Assembly: GCA_028023455.1 (NCBI GenBank)
Contig: JAQFVV010006208.1
Coordinates: 9,346,963-9,410,962, forward strand
Direction: 5' to 3'
DNA: 64,000 bases
Source of the DNA: Epiperipatus broadwayi
Lineage: Eukaryota > Onychophora > Udeonychophora > Euonychophora > Peripatidae
Below the pieces are notes generated by a model that saw only the letters and a list, made by a program, of their open reading frames with translations, made no database searches and was not told where the DNA came from. Positions 42,870-53,940 of the stretch are shown one piece after another. A program made the translations under genes and the position numbers. Within the stretch, counting starts at the first letter, position 1, and each line of letters starts with the position of its first letter.

Positions 42870-44520
42870 AAAGTGGATAGAAACTAATCCCTGTCTGTAG
42901 TGGTGTAGTGAAAATTGCACTACAGAAATATTATTCATTATATGAATAATCTCTAGTCTACCCAAATGACTAATAAAAATTACTATTAAAGAACCTTGGT
43001 TTATTTCAAAAAATATATACCCGTGATGTATCAGAAAGCGGAATATATTGTGTTCAAATAGACAAAAAATGATTATTATTTTTTAAAATTTTTAATAAAG
43101 TTGACAATTATGATTGTAATGGTAATATACCAAAAGTATTCTTGATTTATTTAAGTTAATTTTTTTTTTTATTGTCTGTTACTGTGTTTTTATATTATAT
43201 ACATAGTTATGTAAACAACTAAATATATGTGTTCAAGTGTATCAGTGATATGACACAGTGGTGTGAAAGTCTGTGCTCATAAAATAGTAATTGGTTTTCG
43301 TAAAGCTTCTTTTTTAGAAAAAAGTTATTTATATATAAAATGTATTACTCACTATTTAACATGTTTATTTTAGTAGTACATTATAGTTATTAATTCATGA
43401 AATAATTATGAAGATTATAAATACTGTTAAAAAATGGGGGAGGGGGGTAGATTTTTTTTGTGCGTGATAATGTTAAAGTTATCAATAAATAACCCGATGT
43501 TAAGTGTTTACTGAGTAGATGATATACTCTTTGTAGTCACACTTTATTTTTAGCGATAAGTTAAATTTTTTAGTACTTATGAGTTTCAAGTAAAACAAAA
43601 TGGCAGCCCGTATTTTTGATAACTGTACAGTTTAGAAGGCCTATAATCTACCGAAGATGTGTTATTTGTTAAATTAAAGCAAAATTATAAATCGATTGTT
43701 AAATTTAAAAAGGGAAATAAATTGCAATAGATTTCATTAAGAACCTTTATTTCAGTTTTTTTTCTCATACTTTTAATGTGGGAAGAGATGAGACGCTCTT
43801 AACATTACTTTGATTCAATTTAGCGTGTTTCCTTTTGTCAACAATTTTTTTTTAGTAAATTGTTATGATAAAAATTTGGGACCTTCCTGTAATAGAACGT
43901 AATGCAGTGGGCTATTTCCAAAGGTGCAGGATCCTGCCCTCTTGAAAAGTGTGCATTAACGGTTCACGTTATGATTGCACGCCGCCAACATTATAAATAT
44001 TGTATTTATAAATTTTTTTAATTTTTTCTGTTAATAAGTTAGTCCGTAAAAGAAAATAACTTGTAAATATTGTAATTAATTTTTCCACCATGATTTCTTT
44101 TTTTAATATAATAGTAATAAAAAATAAAATGCAAATATTAAATATGACGTTTCCTAGCAGGCGTTTTTTTGTAAACATTTTTTAGGAGCCCCCGAAACTG
44201 TAGATTTATCAAAAATACAGACAATTATTATAATTTACTGGAAAACTCACAAGTACCAATTTTTATTATTTATGTTTCTAAAATAGTTTTTATTTTTTTA
44301 TTTTACACTATTTCATTTGTTTAATTATTGATAATTATTAGAAATAAAAGAATTATAATCTTCATCTAGATCTTCTTTTTTTTTTCAAGCATCGCTAATT
44401 CTCTTTCATCCTCCTTCTCTCCGTTGTAATTATTTAATTTTCTTAAGTTTTCTTCCTCAAAGAACATACCCAATCCATTTCTCATTTTATCTTTCTCATT
44501 TTTTCAAGCGTTTAAAAAAA
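42870..44520. other. AT-rich stretch with one family T fragment
   Basis: At 43221-43282 TATATGTGTTCAAGTGTATCAG and GTGTGAAAGTCTGTGCTCAT are a family T tail without ribozyme. The remainder has no recognisable feature. Confidence 0.5.
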
Positions 44521-44537
44521 AATAATATTAATAGTTT

Positions 44538-44664
44538 TTTTTTCCCCCACATATGTCATAGCATCGGCCGGGACGCGAACTCACAACCATCTGCAACCAA
44601 CTATTTGCTTGCAAGGCGACTGCGATGACCTCTCGGCTAACAACGCTTGACGTAAAAAAAAAAA
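44538..44664 (-). mobile_element. tRNA-derived SINE (S4) with TSD
   Basis: On minus 44646-44561: GCGTTGTTAGCCGAGAGG (A box), GCCTTGCAAGCAAATAG, GTTCGCGTCCCGGCCGATGC (B box and acceptor end), TATGACATATG and G5A9. The tRNA-like part is 86 nt, the length of a tRNA with a long variable arm (Leu or Ser). ATTAATAGTTT flanks both sides (44527-44537 and 44665-44675), an 11 bp TSD. Confidence 0.8.
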
Positions 44665-44741
44665 ATTAATAGTTTCTGCTATTATTTGTTAATTTACACA
44701 ATTTCCATTCACATTGGTAATTGTGGCTTTTTTTTTTTTAG

Positions 44742-44869
44742 AAATTATTTGTGAAGTGGTCCGAAAACATGCAAAAGAGTATGATATGTTTGGTACCCAT
44801 GTTAGCAAAGAAGTGAGTGATAGCGAAGACCTGGAAACCGATTCTGCGCTGGATAGTTCCGATGTTTAA
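44742..44869 (+). CDS. Possible 3'-terminal coding exon, unknown protein
   Basis: A poly-pyrimidine tract (T13) ending in AG at 44740-44741 has the form of a splice acceptor. From 44744 a frame of 41 codons reads IICEVVRKHAKEYDMFGTHVSKEVSDSEDLETDSALDSSDV and stops with TAA at 44867-44869. AATAAA follows at 44873-44878. The segment is clearly less AT-rich than its surroundings, and the C terminus is acidic and serine-rich. I do not recognise the family. It could be the last exon of a host gene or of a domesticated or relic transposase. No other exon is visible upstream in the window, so the evidence is only the acceptor, frame, composition and poly(A) signal. Confidence 0.45.
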
Positions 44870-44889
44870 TTTAATAAAATGACTCATTT

Positions 44890-45395
44890 TTTTACAGAAT
44901 TGATAATAATTTCCATGCATTAACCATCACTATTTGTTTATGTACATATATATATAGGACCATAGAGTCTAAGAATTCTCAATTTTTATCTATTCATAGT
45001 ATAAATTATATCTTTTTTTTTAATGTAAAAAAATTATACCAGCATATTTCAATTGTAATTTTAAATTAATTTAATAAAATGTATTTGATTATTTTTTCCT
45101 TTTATATTTTCTATTAAAAATGTTTCTCAATGTATTTTTGGCTGTTTATCAAAAAATGATCAATAGATAAACAATTTATTTGTTAAGTTTTACATGTGTT
45201 AATGTATATACAGCCTATTCATATCATTTTTTAAAATATTTTTGTAGAATGTGTAATATGGAAGTTACAGGTGTTTTTGTTATAATTATCCATTTTCAGG
45301 GACTCAAATATGGCTGACTAAGCTATTATATTTAATATTTCCTTTCATTTATTTTTTAATATTTTAACAAAACAAGAAATTAACAAAAATATGAC
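44890..45395. other. AT-rich spacer
   Basis: Nothing is recognised. If the exon above is real, the first part would be 3' UTR or downstream sequence. Confidence 0.4.
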
Positions 45396-45399
45396 AATT

Positions 45400-45660
45400 G
45401 ATCATAATTAAAATAAATGTGGATCCATAAACTTTTATCTGTGGTTTACCGTACTTTGAAATGTTCAAATTCGGCACGGCATAATTACTCAGTTTTGTAG
45501 TCCTTGCAACAATCCGAATGAATAGTATATTCCTCAATGATATTTTCCTTGATCGCATCCATAAAAATAGGTGCTCTGGTGTATGTGACAACAGTTGCAA
45601 TAAAGCACCCACCAATCTCTCTGCATAAAAAGCCATCAAAATGTTTTTCTTGTCCCCCCC
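45400..45660 (-). pseudogene. Merlin (IS1016/IS1595-like) transposase relic
   Basis: On minus the frame reads HFDGFLCREIGGCFIATVVTYTRAPIFMDAIKENIIEEYTIHSDCCKDYKTE. After a frameshift and a stop, EFEHFKV, VNHR.KFMDPHLF continues it. The order G.CF...V..R....L...I...I..GT.I.SD.W..Y followed by F.VNH...F.DP is that of the DDE domain of IS1595-type and eukaryotic Merlin transposases, and SDC carries the second catalytic Asp. A C12 tract at 45654-45665 marks the upstream break. It is a dead fragment. Confidence 0.7.
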
Positions 45661-45884
45661 CCCCCCACTGAAAAGCCTTTTGGTAAATGTGAAAAAAAAA
45701 ATGGTGACAAAAAGGAATTAAATCTTGTGAATGGAATTTATAAAACATTTAGTAATATTTTTTAAACTTAACAATAACTTATAATTCATAACTTAATATT
45801 GTTTATATTTTATAAATAACATATTCGGTAAAATGGATAATTAAAACAAAAATGCCTGGCAAACTTCCGTATTACAGACACTAG

Positions 45885-45960
45885 ATAATGACCTGGGCCA
45901 ACTGATGAGTGATGGTTCAGCATGAAATGCATCTTGGTGACCATTTGTCTTTTATTGTAT
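45885..45960 (+). mobile_element. Family T subfamily 3 fragment (T11)
   Basis: Only the ribozyme region and CCATTTGTCTTTTATTG remain. It matches T10 in GCATCTTGG.GA. Confidence 0.6.
45890..45942 (+). ncRNA. Family T hammerhead (T11), weak stems
   Basis: GACCTGGGCCAA, CTGATGA, GTGAT-GGTTC-AGCAT, GAAA, TGCATC, TTGGTGACC. The core is intact and the cleavage triplet is AUC. Stem III ATGCAT is self-complementary. Stem II has an A.G mismatch, and the outer stem I (GACC/GACC) no longer pairs. Confidence 0.55.
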
Positions 45961-45964
45961 CTTT

Positions 45965-46935
45965 ATTTATGTGAATTCAAAAAGAATGGTAAAGTATGGA
46001 GGTGTTTATTATATCTATAAGATATTACATATGGGAAAGAGAAAGGTTAATAACTCCGTGTATGTAAAATAAAATAAAAAATCAGATATATTAATCTTTA
46101 ACTGAGGTTTAAAGTTTATATCTGTGCTAGAGATAATCTCTAGTTTCGAAAATCATTAGTAATAATCATTATTGTATTTATCTGAAATGGATGGTGTCAA
46201 AGTTGTGAGTGGAGGAAGTTTGACAATGGTAAATGAATATATAACAACAACTACAAAAGTATCATTTATTTATTTTGGTAAACATCTGAAATCCGGGCAC
46301 GGCCACCTGATGGCATTGCTTATGTGCCAAAACACATAAAAATGCCATTTCTGCTACGGCTAATACAACATTTATATTGTATTAACCCATTAGGCAGGCT
46401 GCTTTACATGACATTGCACAAAAATATTATGGCCTGTTTTGTGCTTTGAAACTATTTACGCATATTTGTTCTATTCATAGCTGATTACCATATCGCTTGA
46501 GGGTGTTTGAATTTCAAGTCGGTACAACTTTTCAAATCTCCATAATAGAGTAATGTCATTTATATTTAAATAATGTTGTTAATTATTAATAATTGTCATA
46601 TGGTCCCCACCCTTCCCTAAAAAAATGTTAATATGTAAAAAATTGGCAAAGGGTATGTTCAAACACGTTTCGACAAAGCTCACGCACTAAGTCACATTTC
46701 AGCATGGAAAATATACGAGACCAATAAAAGGTCTGAGAAGAACGTGCAATTTTTAAACTTTTCAGAATTGCCGAGTACAGAAAGTGAGGGAGACTGTGTC
46801 CTTTTTTCAGGCACATAATGTCCTCCCAAATACCAGACTGTTTTTATTACAGCAATAAAATAATAAATAAGTTCAAAAAGTCCAAAGTTTGTGTACTTTT
46901 TTTTTATTTTCATTAGAAATTGACAAGTATTTGGA
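45965..46935. other. AT-rich stretch
   Basis: A short imperfect hairpin lies at 46310-46350 (ATGGCATT..TTATGTG and CACATAA.AATGCCAT). Open frames at 46628-46913 (minus) are not recognised. No gene is seen. Confidence 0.45.
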
Positions 46936-46940
46936 TTATC

Positions 46941-47690
46941 TTTTTTCAGCGGGGTTAAAATAAATGACTATTTTTGTTGACTTTTTGTTAATAATAACAA
47001 AGTATGAAACCCCCCCAAAAAAAAAAAAAGCAGTTTATTGTAGAAGCCAAAAAAAAAAAAGGTAATTCAAACGAAATATAAATAAAAGTAAAAAGTGAGA
47101 AAAAGTTGTTGAAAAAAAAAAAGAAATTATTGACTTTTTGTTACAATTATTTTTCCGAGTGTGGGGGTGGGGGTTTCAAAACAATTTTTTACCCCCAAAA
47201 AACACAAAAGTTACTTTTGATTTAATAAGAAGAAAAACAATTTGGTAAACCAAAAAAAAAATGTAGAAAAGATTCGAAACAATTCCCAAATAATTGCATT
47301 ATATTTTTTCAGCATGGTTAAAACAAGTGGGGTTGAAATAAATGACTATTTTTGTTTACTTTTTGTTAATAATAACAGTATGAAAGCCCCTCAAAAAGCT
47401 GTTTATTGTAGAAGCCAAAAAAAAAAAAAAAGCTAATTCAAACGAAATATAAATAAAAGTGAAAAAAAAGTTGTTTAAAACAAAAAAAAAAAATTATTGA
47501 CTTTTTGTTACAATTATTGATCTGAGGGTGGTGGTTTCAAAACAATTTTTGAACCCCCAACAACACAAAAGTTACTTTTGATTTAATAAGAAGAAAAACA
47601 ATTTAGTCAACCAAAAAAAAAAAAGTAGGACAAAATCGAAACGAGTCCCAAATAATTGTACCATTATATTTTTTCAGCGGGGTTATACAA
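46941..47690 (+). repeat. About 365 bp tandem repeat, two copies
   Basis: TTTTTTCAGC marks 46941, 47304 and 47669 (spacing 363 and 365). Each unit contains ACTTTTTGTTAATAATAAC, a poly(A) tract, GTTACAATTATT, a GGGTGGGGGTTTC block and AAAAGTTACTTTTGATTTAA. Many A and C runs vary in length between copies. Confidence 0.85.
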
Positions 47691-47699
47691 GTTTTTTTG

Positions 47700-48355
47700 T
47701 TGTGAAACAGTCCAAAGTTTTACAATTCAGAAAAATAAACACAAAATCAAATTACCAAAATTTGTTGAATAAAGAAAAATGTCAGGTTAAAAAAAAAAAC
47801 AATGAAAATGAATATAAAAATTTGTTTAATAAAAAAGAAATCATGTTATAAATTAAATAAAAATTTGTTTAATCAAAAAAAAATCATGTTCTATAAAAAA
47901 AAGTTATGGCTCGGTAACATTACATTTGATTGATTTTGTATAGCATCGATGCCCCAAGCGGCTGTGCCCAGATTTGAGATGATTACCTTTATTTTTTTTG
48001 CATGTGTTCATAAATTATGGATGCTTATTGAGTGTAAAGTCTATTCATTTCATATATATATAGTTAGAAAATTTTCTATAGAAACTAATTAAAATTAGTT
48101 TTATAAGTGCAGCAATAATGGCTTCCATTTCATTTTTTCATAATTTTTTTTTTAATTTTTATTTGATAAATATATTTTATTTGACAAATATTTTTATTAA
48201 ATTTTTATTTTAAAAACAGTACATATATTGAAAAAAAATTGATCTGAAAAGATTACTTCTAAAGTAATTTTGCTAGTTGCCTGAAATTATTTTGTTATTC
48301 ACGACAGATTTTAAAGACGTTTTAAAAATTATAAATAAAGCATCTAACATTCATT
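47700..48355. other. AT-rich spacer
   Basis: ATAAAAATTTGTTTAAT-like short repeats occur at 47815-47880. No gene is seen. Confidence 0.45.
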
Positions 48356-48374
48356 ATTTGAATTTATTTATTTA

Positions 48375-48580
48375 CAAAGAAATCAAGTTATATATCACAT
48401 GACCTAATTTAACTAGCTAGTATTACAAATGTTATATATAGAGCTCACAAATAAGCTCTTAACAAGCTTTGCTTGAATATCCAAGCACCTCACTGAAGAA
48501 GTCAGCAGTAGAAACCGGTCTGGGGTTGGGGATTTTCTGCAAAGCTTGTTAAGAGCTTATTTGCAAGCTCTATATATAAC
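48375..48580. mobile_element. Foldback HHR element, family D
   Basis: Two nearly perfect 42 bp arms (48431-48472 and 48539-48580; GTTATATATAGAGCTC and complement) enclose a hammerhead-like tip. ATTTATTTATTTA flanks the insert at 48362-48374 and 48581-48593, a possible 13 bp TSD, though it is low in complexity. The arms extend stem I of the ribozyme, so the whole RNA would be one long hairpin. Confidence 0.75.
48481..48532 (+). ncRNA. Hammerhead-like motif, family D
   Basis: CCAAGCA-CCTCA, CTGAAGA, AGTCAGCAGTA, GAAA, CCGGTC, TGGGG-TTGG. The core, GAAA, stem III ACCGGT with GUC triplet, and stem I (CCTCA/TGGGG and CCAA/TTGG) are present. The stem II region does not form a stable helix, so activity is doubtful. 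It shares stem III and stem I with family A. Confidence 0.6.
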
Positions 48581-48645
48581 ATTTATTTATTTATTGTGGG
48601 AATGTAATTCAAACGATTTCTATTTTTATCGCAGACTAAACTATA

Positions 48646-48867
48646 TATGGTAAAATGAAAATACATACAGAAAAGGTAGTTTTTTAAAAATAATATTTAG
48701 CTTTATTACTACCTAGCATACTTTCGATATATTTTTACTACATCATATTCATATGCCATGAAATAGGATATAGTAAAAATATATTGAAAGCATGCTAAAC
48801 AGTAATAAAGCTAAATATTATTAAAAAAAACTACCTTTTCTGTGTGTAATTTCATTTTACCAGATAT
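48646..48867. repeat. Foldback MITE-like inverted repeat
   Basis: Arms at about 48646-48757 (TATGGTAAAATGAAA, AGAAAAGGTAGTTTTTT, AGCATACTTTCGATATAT) and 48777-48867 (complements, with CTACCTTTTCTGTGTGTAAT) face each other around CATCATATTCATATG. No ribozyme motif is in the loop. Confidence 0.8.
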
Positions 48868-48869
48868 TA

Positions 48870-49610
48870 CGTTGACTCAGAAAGGAAGAAAATTAGTAAC
48901 ATTAGAATAAACTATGATGTCTAATGACAAAAAAGATTGTGGTTATTAATGAAGAAAATAAGGAAGACTAGAAATCATTAACGGGTTGCTTTCTAGAAAC
49001 ATTCAACAAAAGGTTTGTCATCGAGGCAATTGTAAAGGTCGTAGCAAATGATCTAAAATAGATCTACAGTTACAGTATCATATATTTAAAAATGAAAATG
49101 GTATTTGTGTGATTCTTTAAATATAAAGTTGGACACCGAAGAAGGATATGAAAAGTATTGATCCTTGTATTTATGAATGTTTAGATTAGACTTGACGTTT
49201 TACTTGAAATATAAATTATCTAATTTGGTCATAGCAATTGATTTAATTTATCATAGAACCATATAATGCTTTGAATGATTGGTGATGAATGAAAACAAAT
49301 AAGGAGAGGTGTCAATTCCATTCTGTTCATTGCACCATTGCAGCAGATTTAAAACCCTAAATAGATGTCATTTTGGAGAAATATAACTTATCTGACAATT
49401 TGTGGTCAAACATTGTTTTGAACAGCACTTACTAAAACATCCAAGCATTTTTCTTTATAGAAATTCTATCATTAATCATTTTTATATGTGTACGTGTGTG
49501 AATTTTTTTAAAGATTTGACAATAATTAAAATTTCTAATTTGAAAACATTAGCAAATGTATAAAGTACTGTAATAAATAGACTATTTATATAGAACTTGA
49601 CTATGTCTAA
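48870..49610. other. Non-coding stretch
   Basis: Nothing is recognised. Confidence 0.45.
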
Positions 49611-49616
49611 TATAGA

Positions 49617-49838
49617 GAAAGGAATAAACCTTCAGTTATGCACTTTTCATTAATTTACATGCCTTTACCCATAAACATCAGTTTAAAAAGCCATGATTTC
49701 AGTATGGTGAGCAAAGGTTGGCTTATATAATGATAAGTTCTAAGCATAAGTGATTCCCTTATGCTTTTTAAACTGTTGCTTACGGGCGAGTGTGTGTAAA
49801 TTTGTGAAAAGTACGTGACCGTAGGTTTATTCCTTTCT
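49617..49838. repeat. Decayed inverted repeat of about 75 bp arms
   Basis: AAAGGAATAAACCTTCAGTTATGC...CAGTTTAAAAAGC at 49617-49691 is complementary, with many differences, to GCTTTTTAAACTG...CCGTAGGTTTATTCCTTT at 49765-49838. Confidence 0.7.
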
Positions 49839-49839
49839 G

Positions 49840-52195
49840 CATATATAAATAAAGTGTAATTTAATACTATCATAGTAAGTAAAGATTAACAACAGAAACA
49901 AAAAATAAATATTTTTGTACTATTTTAAGTAAGAAAACGCACAAATCGTCAAAGAATAGAAAATTACGATATCATCATTTTAAAAAAAGAAGGGATAGAG
50001 TTTTTAGCAAAGCGAAAAAAAGAAAAAAAATATTTTGTACTTATATGGTCAGTGTAATAGCTAAAGATTTTATGATCAATTTGTAATGAAAAACTTTTCT
50101 GTTAAATTGTAGAAAAAAGATGGAATGTTTTAATTTAATTTGTTGTGAACTGGAAATATAAATAATAATTGAATAGATTATGGCTTGGGAATTGATAAGA
50201 AATCTGAGCATTTAATATGAAAGGTAATGTCATAATCGATGGAACTTCAGCTTGAGTCCTGCCGTTTTATCATTTCACTTAATCATGAAAGGCATTAAAA
50301 ATTATTTTGTGTAAGAATAAAATTGGGTACTATTCTATTAGTGTGTTGAATCTGCTTGATGGTGTTGTTTCTAGGAAAATGCACATAAATATAACGTTAC
50401 TGGGACCACCATCGTATTTGTGAAATAATAATAATAAGAAGAATCATATGGGTTAACATAATTCATTTATTTTCCTTAATAAATTACTGTAATTCTTCCC
50501 ACTCCCTGCAAACTTTAAAAAGTCTATCATTGCTCGACAGATAACTAACTACATCGTGGTGAAAGAAATGAAAATGCTTTCATTACTGAACTGTATTTGA
50601 CTCTTTTTTGGTTATTTTTGAAAAGGAAAATTAATCTTTATTTATTCCAATAGCTATCTTTGAAATAATATGTGACTAAGATATGGTGGATAACATTAAT
50701 GGCACATCCATTAATAATGATTAATAACTTTCTAACTCGATTGTATTTTTTTTTTTCTTTGAGATTAAGAAATGTATTCTTTTTACAATTTCTTTTTGTC
50801 TCTGGATATAATTGAGAAATTTTACAGTCAGACATTTTAATTATCGTAGGTGTTCTAAGTGAACCATGACTTTTTTGGGGAGAACAGTGAAATTGTGGTT
50901 TCCCCTAACCTTTTATAATTATTTACACCTTACATGTTGGGTTCAGAACAGGGTAATGGGCTTATAATTATTACTTTTTAATACTACGTTAGTTAGGTAA
51001 GTTGTACCGTTATTACTTTTGAATGCAGATTGCAATAGTTATGCAAACTTTAAATCTACCTACCCTGAAATGGTACATTGCTAAAAGATAGTATTATGTG
51101 CACTCACACAAACTGCACAAGACAAAGCAAGCCGTTAGTTACAACAGAAAAAAAAGTTGTGGCTATTTGGCTTGACTGTGGCCCACTAAACAGCATATTT
51201 ATATGTGTTTGGATAGGATTAACGCCATTAAGCCGTTTCAACACGCTGTAGAACAGTACTTAAAATTGTTTTTAAATAATGATAACAAAAGAAGAGTTTA
51301 TTAATCGAGGCTAAGTCTCCTTTTTAAGTTCCAGCCAGGTTTAAATACCTGTTTTGAATAGCTGATCTACAATATTGTCAGGTAAATAGTTCTCTAAAAG
51401 CTAAATAAGAATGCAAAATTGCCCAAACACCATTTTTCAAACAGAAAGCATAATGATTAATGCCTTCTTATTCTTTTGTTGTTGTTGTTGAAGGGCTATA
51501 GTATTTAAAAAATAAGAGAAAATATTGTAATTGTTCAAGTTACTTCTCTGTGATTCTCTATGGATGTGAAAGTTGAACACTACAAAAGAATAAAATAGTG
51601 ACATTTTTGAATTATGATAGTGGTAACAACTTTTGAGAATTTCTTGAATAATAAGAAATATGAGCAAGTGCATCAAATTAGACCTGGATTCTTGCTTGAA
51701 GTACAAATCATTAGTTTGAAATAGTTATATCATAGGAACATACATCAGAATAACTATTACCTATATAATAACTTGATCCATATCAACTTTCTAGCACCTA
51801 GTAATAGTAATAATAAATATGGAAACTATATATGAGCTGTGTCAGATAAGAAGCATATCAAAAACATGTTTTGTTTGAGTACAATAGCCTACAGGATACT
51901 TAGTCCTACATCACAAAAATATATTAGAAAAACTATCAAAATCCATTTCTATCGTTAAGTCTTTTCATAGGCATCCTTTGCAAAAATAAGTAGCACCACA
52001 TTCGTACTCTGTTCTGTGATGCACAAGTCATACTTTATAACAATACTACAAGACACTAACATATTTGGAAATAAACTAGATACAATAAAATAGAGTTACC
52101 TCAGAAGATATACTTGCTGCTACATAATCCCTAACACATTGGAACACTAACCTACAATGAGATGCACTACGTTTCCCATTTAAATGTTAATATAC
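49840..52195. other. Non-coding stretch
   Basis: I see no gene, repeat or coding signature. Only a short (TTG) run near 51477-51490 stands out. This is among the quietest stretches of the window. Confidence 0.5.
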
Positions 52196-52204
52196 ATTGA
52201 TTAT

Positions 52205-52350
52205 AATATAAATATAGGGGATTTGAACTGACTTTAAAGCACCCTTCAACTACCCACACTATCTTACACAACTGTACCACATCCATGTAGAAAAGATAAA
52301 TTTATCTTATTTTGAAAGTCCGAGTTCAAATCCCCTATACTTACAATTAA
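52205..52350. mobile_element. Family T palindrome remnant (T12)
   Basis: GGGGATTTGAACTGACTTTAAAG at left and TTTGAAAGTCCGAGTTCAAATCCCC at right are inverted T tails carrying the B-box-like GAGTTCAAATCCC. AAAGATAAATTTATCTT marks the turning point. The ribozyme is deleted. Confidence 0.72.
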
Positions 52351-52389
52351 GCTCCAGGTATATGAAGAATGCCTGGATTTCAAATGATT

Positions 52390-53060
52390 ATAGTATAGTA
52401 TATTAACAATATAAAATGTTTCGTTTTTTCATTCTAACAAACTGTAGTAATTAATGTAATGCAGAATTTGTCAAGTTATATAAAATGATTTCTAATTCGT
52501 TCTTTTTGAAAAATAATAATATATTAATTGGCAAAAGTGAAGATATTTTATAACTAATTATGGTTTTTAAAATTACATAAAAATGAAGTTTTTATTTAAA
52601 ACAATGGTAATTTGTTTAAAATCAAATTTTTTTTAAACACTGCGATTAGTTGCTCAAGAGGTCTGTGACAAGTGAGCATTTAATGGCTGATTAAACAAAA
52701 ATCGACCATAGTGAGTTTATGTTTACTTCACTCAGTGATGAATTGAATCCTTTATCATTGTGTCAAATTACTCAGGGCAATACATTATAAGATGTTTATA
52801 AATATTACTTTTTTATAAATCTCATACACTTTAATGCAATTTTTTATATAATTCCTCCTATATTATCAATTCTACCAGCAATGATATTTCAAAATAAACT
52901 TATGTTTTGAACTTTAATTGCTTGCAATTAAGTGTGCTAATAATTAGTTTTAACAACAGCCTCACTATGCTTGGTAAATACACTAATGTTTTCTAATGTC
53001 CGCTTTAATTGACATTTTATCTTCTCGAAGTTTCCCAATTTGTCATAGTGTTATTTATAA
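52390..53060. other. AT-rich stretch
   Basis: A family F fragment (TCATACACTTTAATGCA) is near 52824. Otherwise nothing is recognised. Confidence 0.4.
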
Positions 53061-53064
53061 TTTA

Positions 53065-53310
53065 TATCATAGTGTATTAAAGTGTATATGAGGAAATTTA
53101 TAAGAAAAGTAATATATTCATATATATATTGCTTATAATAACTCCTCTCATACACACTTTAATGCAAAAAAAAAATGTTCTTTATTTTCCTGACAGTTTC
53201 TGATGAAGACTGCTGGACAGTTGAAACTGTCAGGAAAATTTAAAAAAAAAAATTTGCATTAAAGTGTATATGAGAGGAGTTATTATAATCAATATATATG
53301 AATATATGAA
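53065..53310. mobile_element. Foldback element F with hammerhead-like tip
   Basis: The arms 53111-53200 (TTGCTTATAATAACTCCTCTCATACAC...) and 53221-53305 (...GTGTATATGAGAGGAGTTATTATAA) are complementary. Part of the right-hand arm sequence recurs in direct orientation at 53065-53100. The tip holds a 15 bp perfect inner stem (TTTCCTGACAGTTTC/GAAACTGTCAGGAAA) around CTGATGA. Confidence 0.7.
53185..53238 (+). ncRNA. Candidate hammerhead in element F
   Basis: CTGATGA (53200-53206), a stem of A(G)ACTG/CAGTT with one bulged G, GAAA (53223-53226) and CTGTC give the correct order with a GUC triplet. Stem III would have only two pairs and one loop base. Stem I would pair TTTTCCT/AGGAAAA with eight unpaired bases before the core. 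A plain 15 bp hairpin competes. This is a weak candidate. Confidence 0.4.
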
Positions 53311-53314
53311 GAAA

Positions 53315-53935
53315 TGCAAAGAAAGTAAAGGAGAAGAATAAGAGTATATACTTCTAATAAAAAGCAATATATAAAAATATGTAAAGAAATGAAAAAAATA
53401 AAAATAAAGGAGAAGATATGAGAATGTTTATAAATAGAAAAGCATCTTTTTGATAGATAATTTTGCTTATTGGTATATTTTTTTCACTTCTTTTTGAAAA
53501 TATTCTCATTTCAGAGTGGAATAATATTTATTCACAGAACTTTAATAATTATATTTGCTGATTGCAGAGTATTTATTGCTTTTTTTAGTAAATTAAAATG
53601 TTTCAACTAATCAACACTTTTATAAAAACATTTTAAGTAACACTGTTAATTCAATCATTTCAAAGAATGAATATATACACTTTAATATGACTTACCATAT
53701 TGAGTTACTGAAAATAATGCAAAGCCCAGTTTGTTTTGTTCTTAAAATTTTCAGAGATTTCATCTCATTATACTTGAAATTGATAAAGGAACAAAAATTA
53801 TGTGAATTCTTAAAATCAATGAAATGAGTGAATTTTGAGAACTGTTTTGTACAACACACAAATAGCAAGAAAGAAAACATTTTCAGCATAATAAAATAGC
53901 TTTCTTTCACAAAAAGAAACCAGATATAAACTTCC
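53315..53935. other. AT-rich spacer
   Basis: Nothing is recognised. Confidence 0.4.
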
Positions 53936-53940
53936 ACAAA

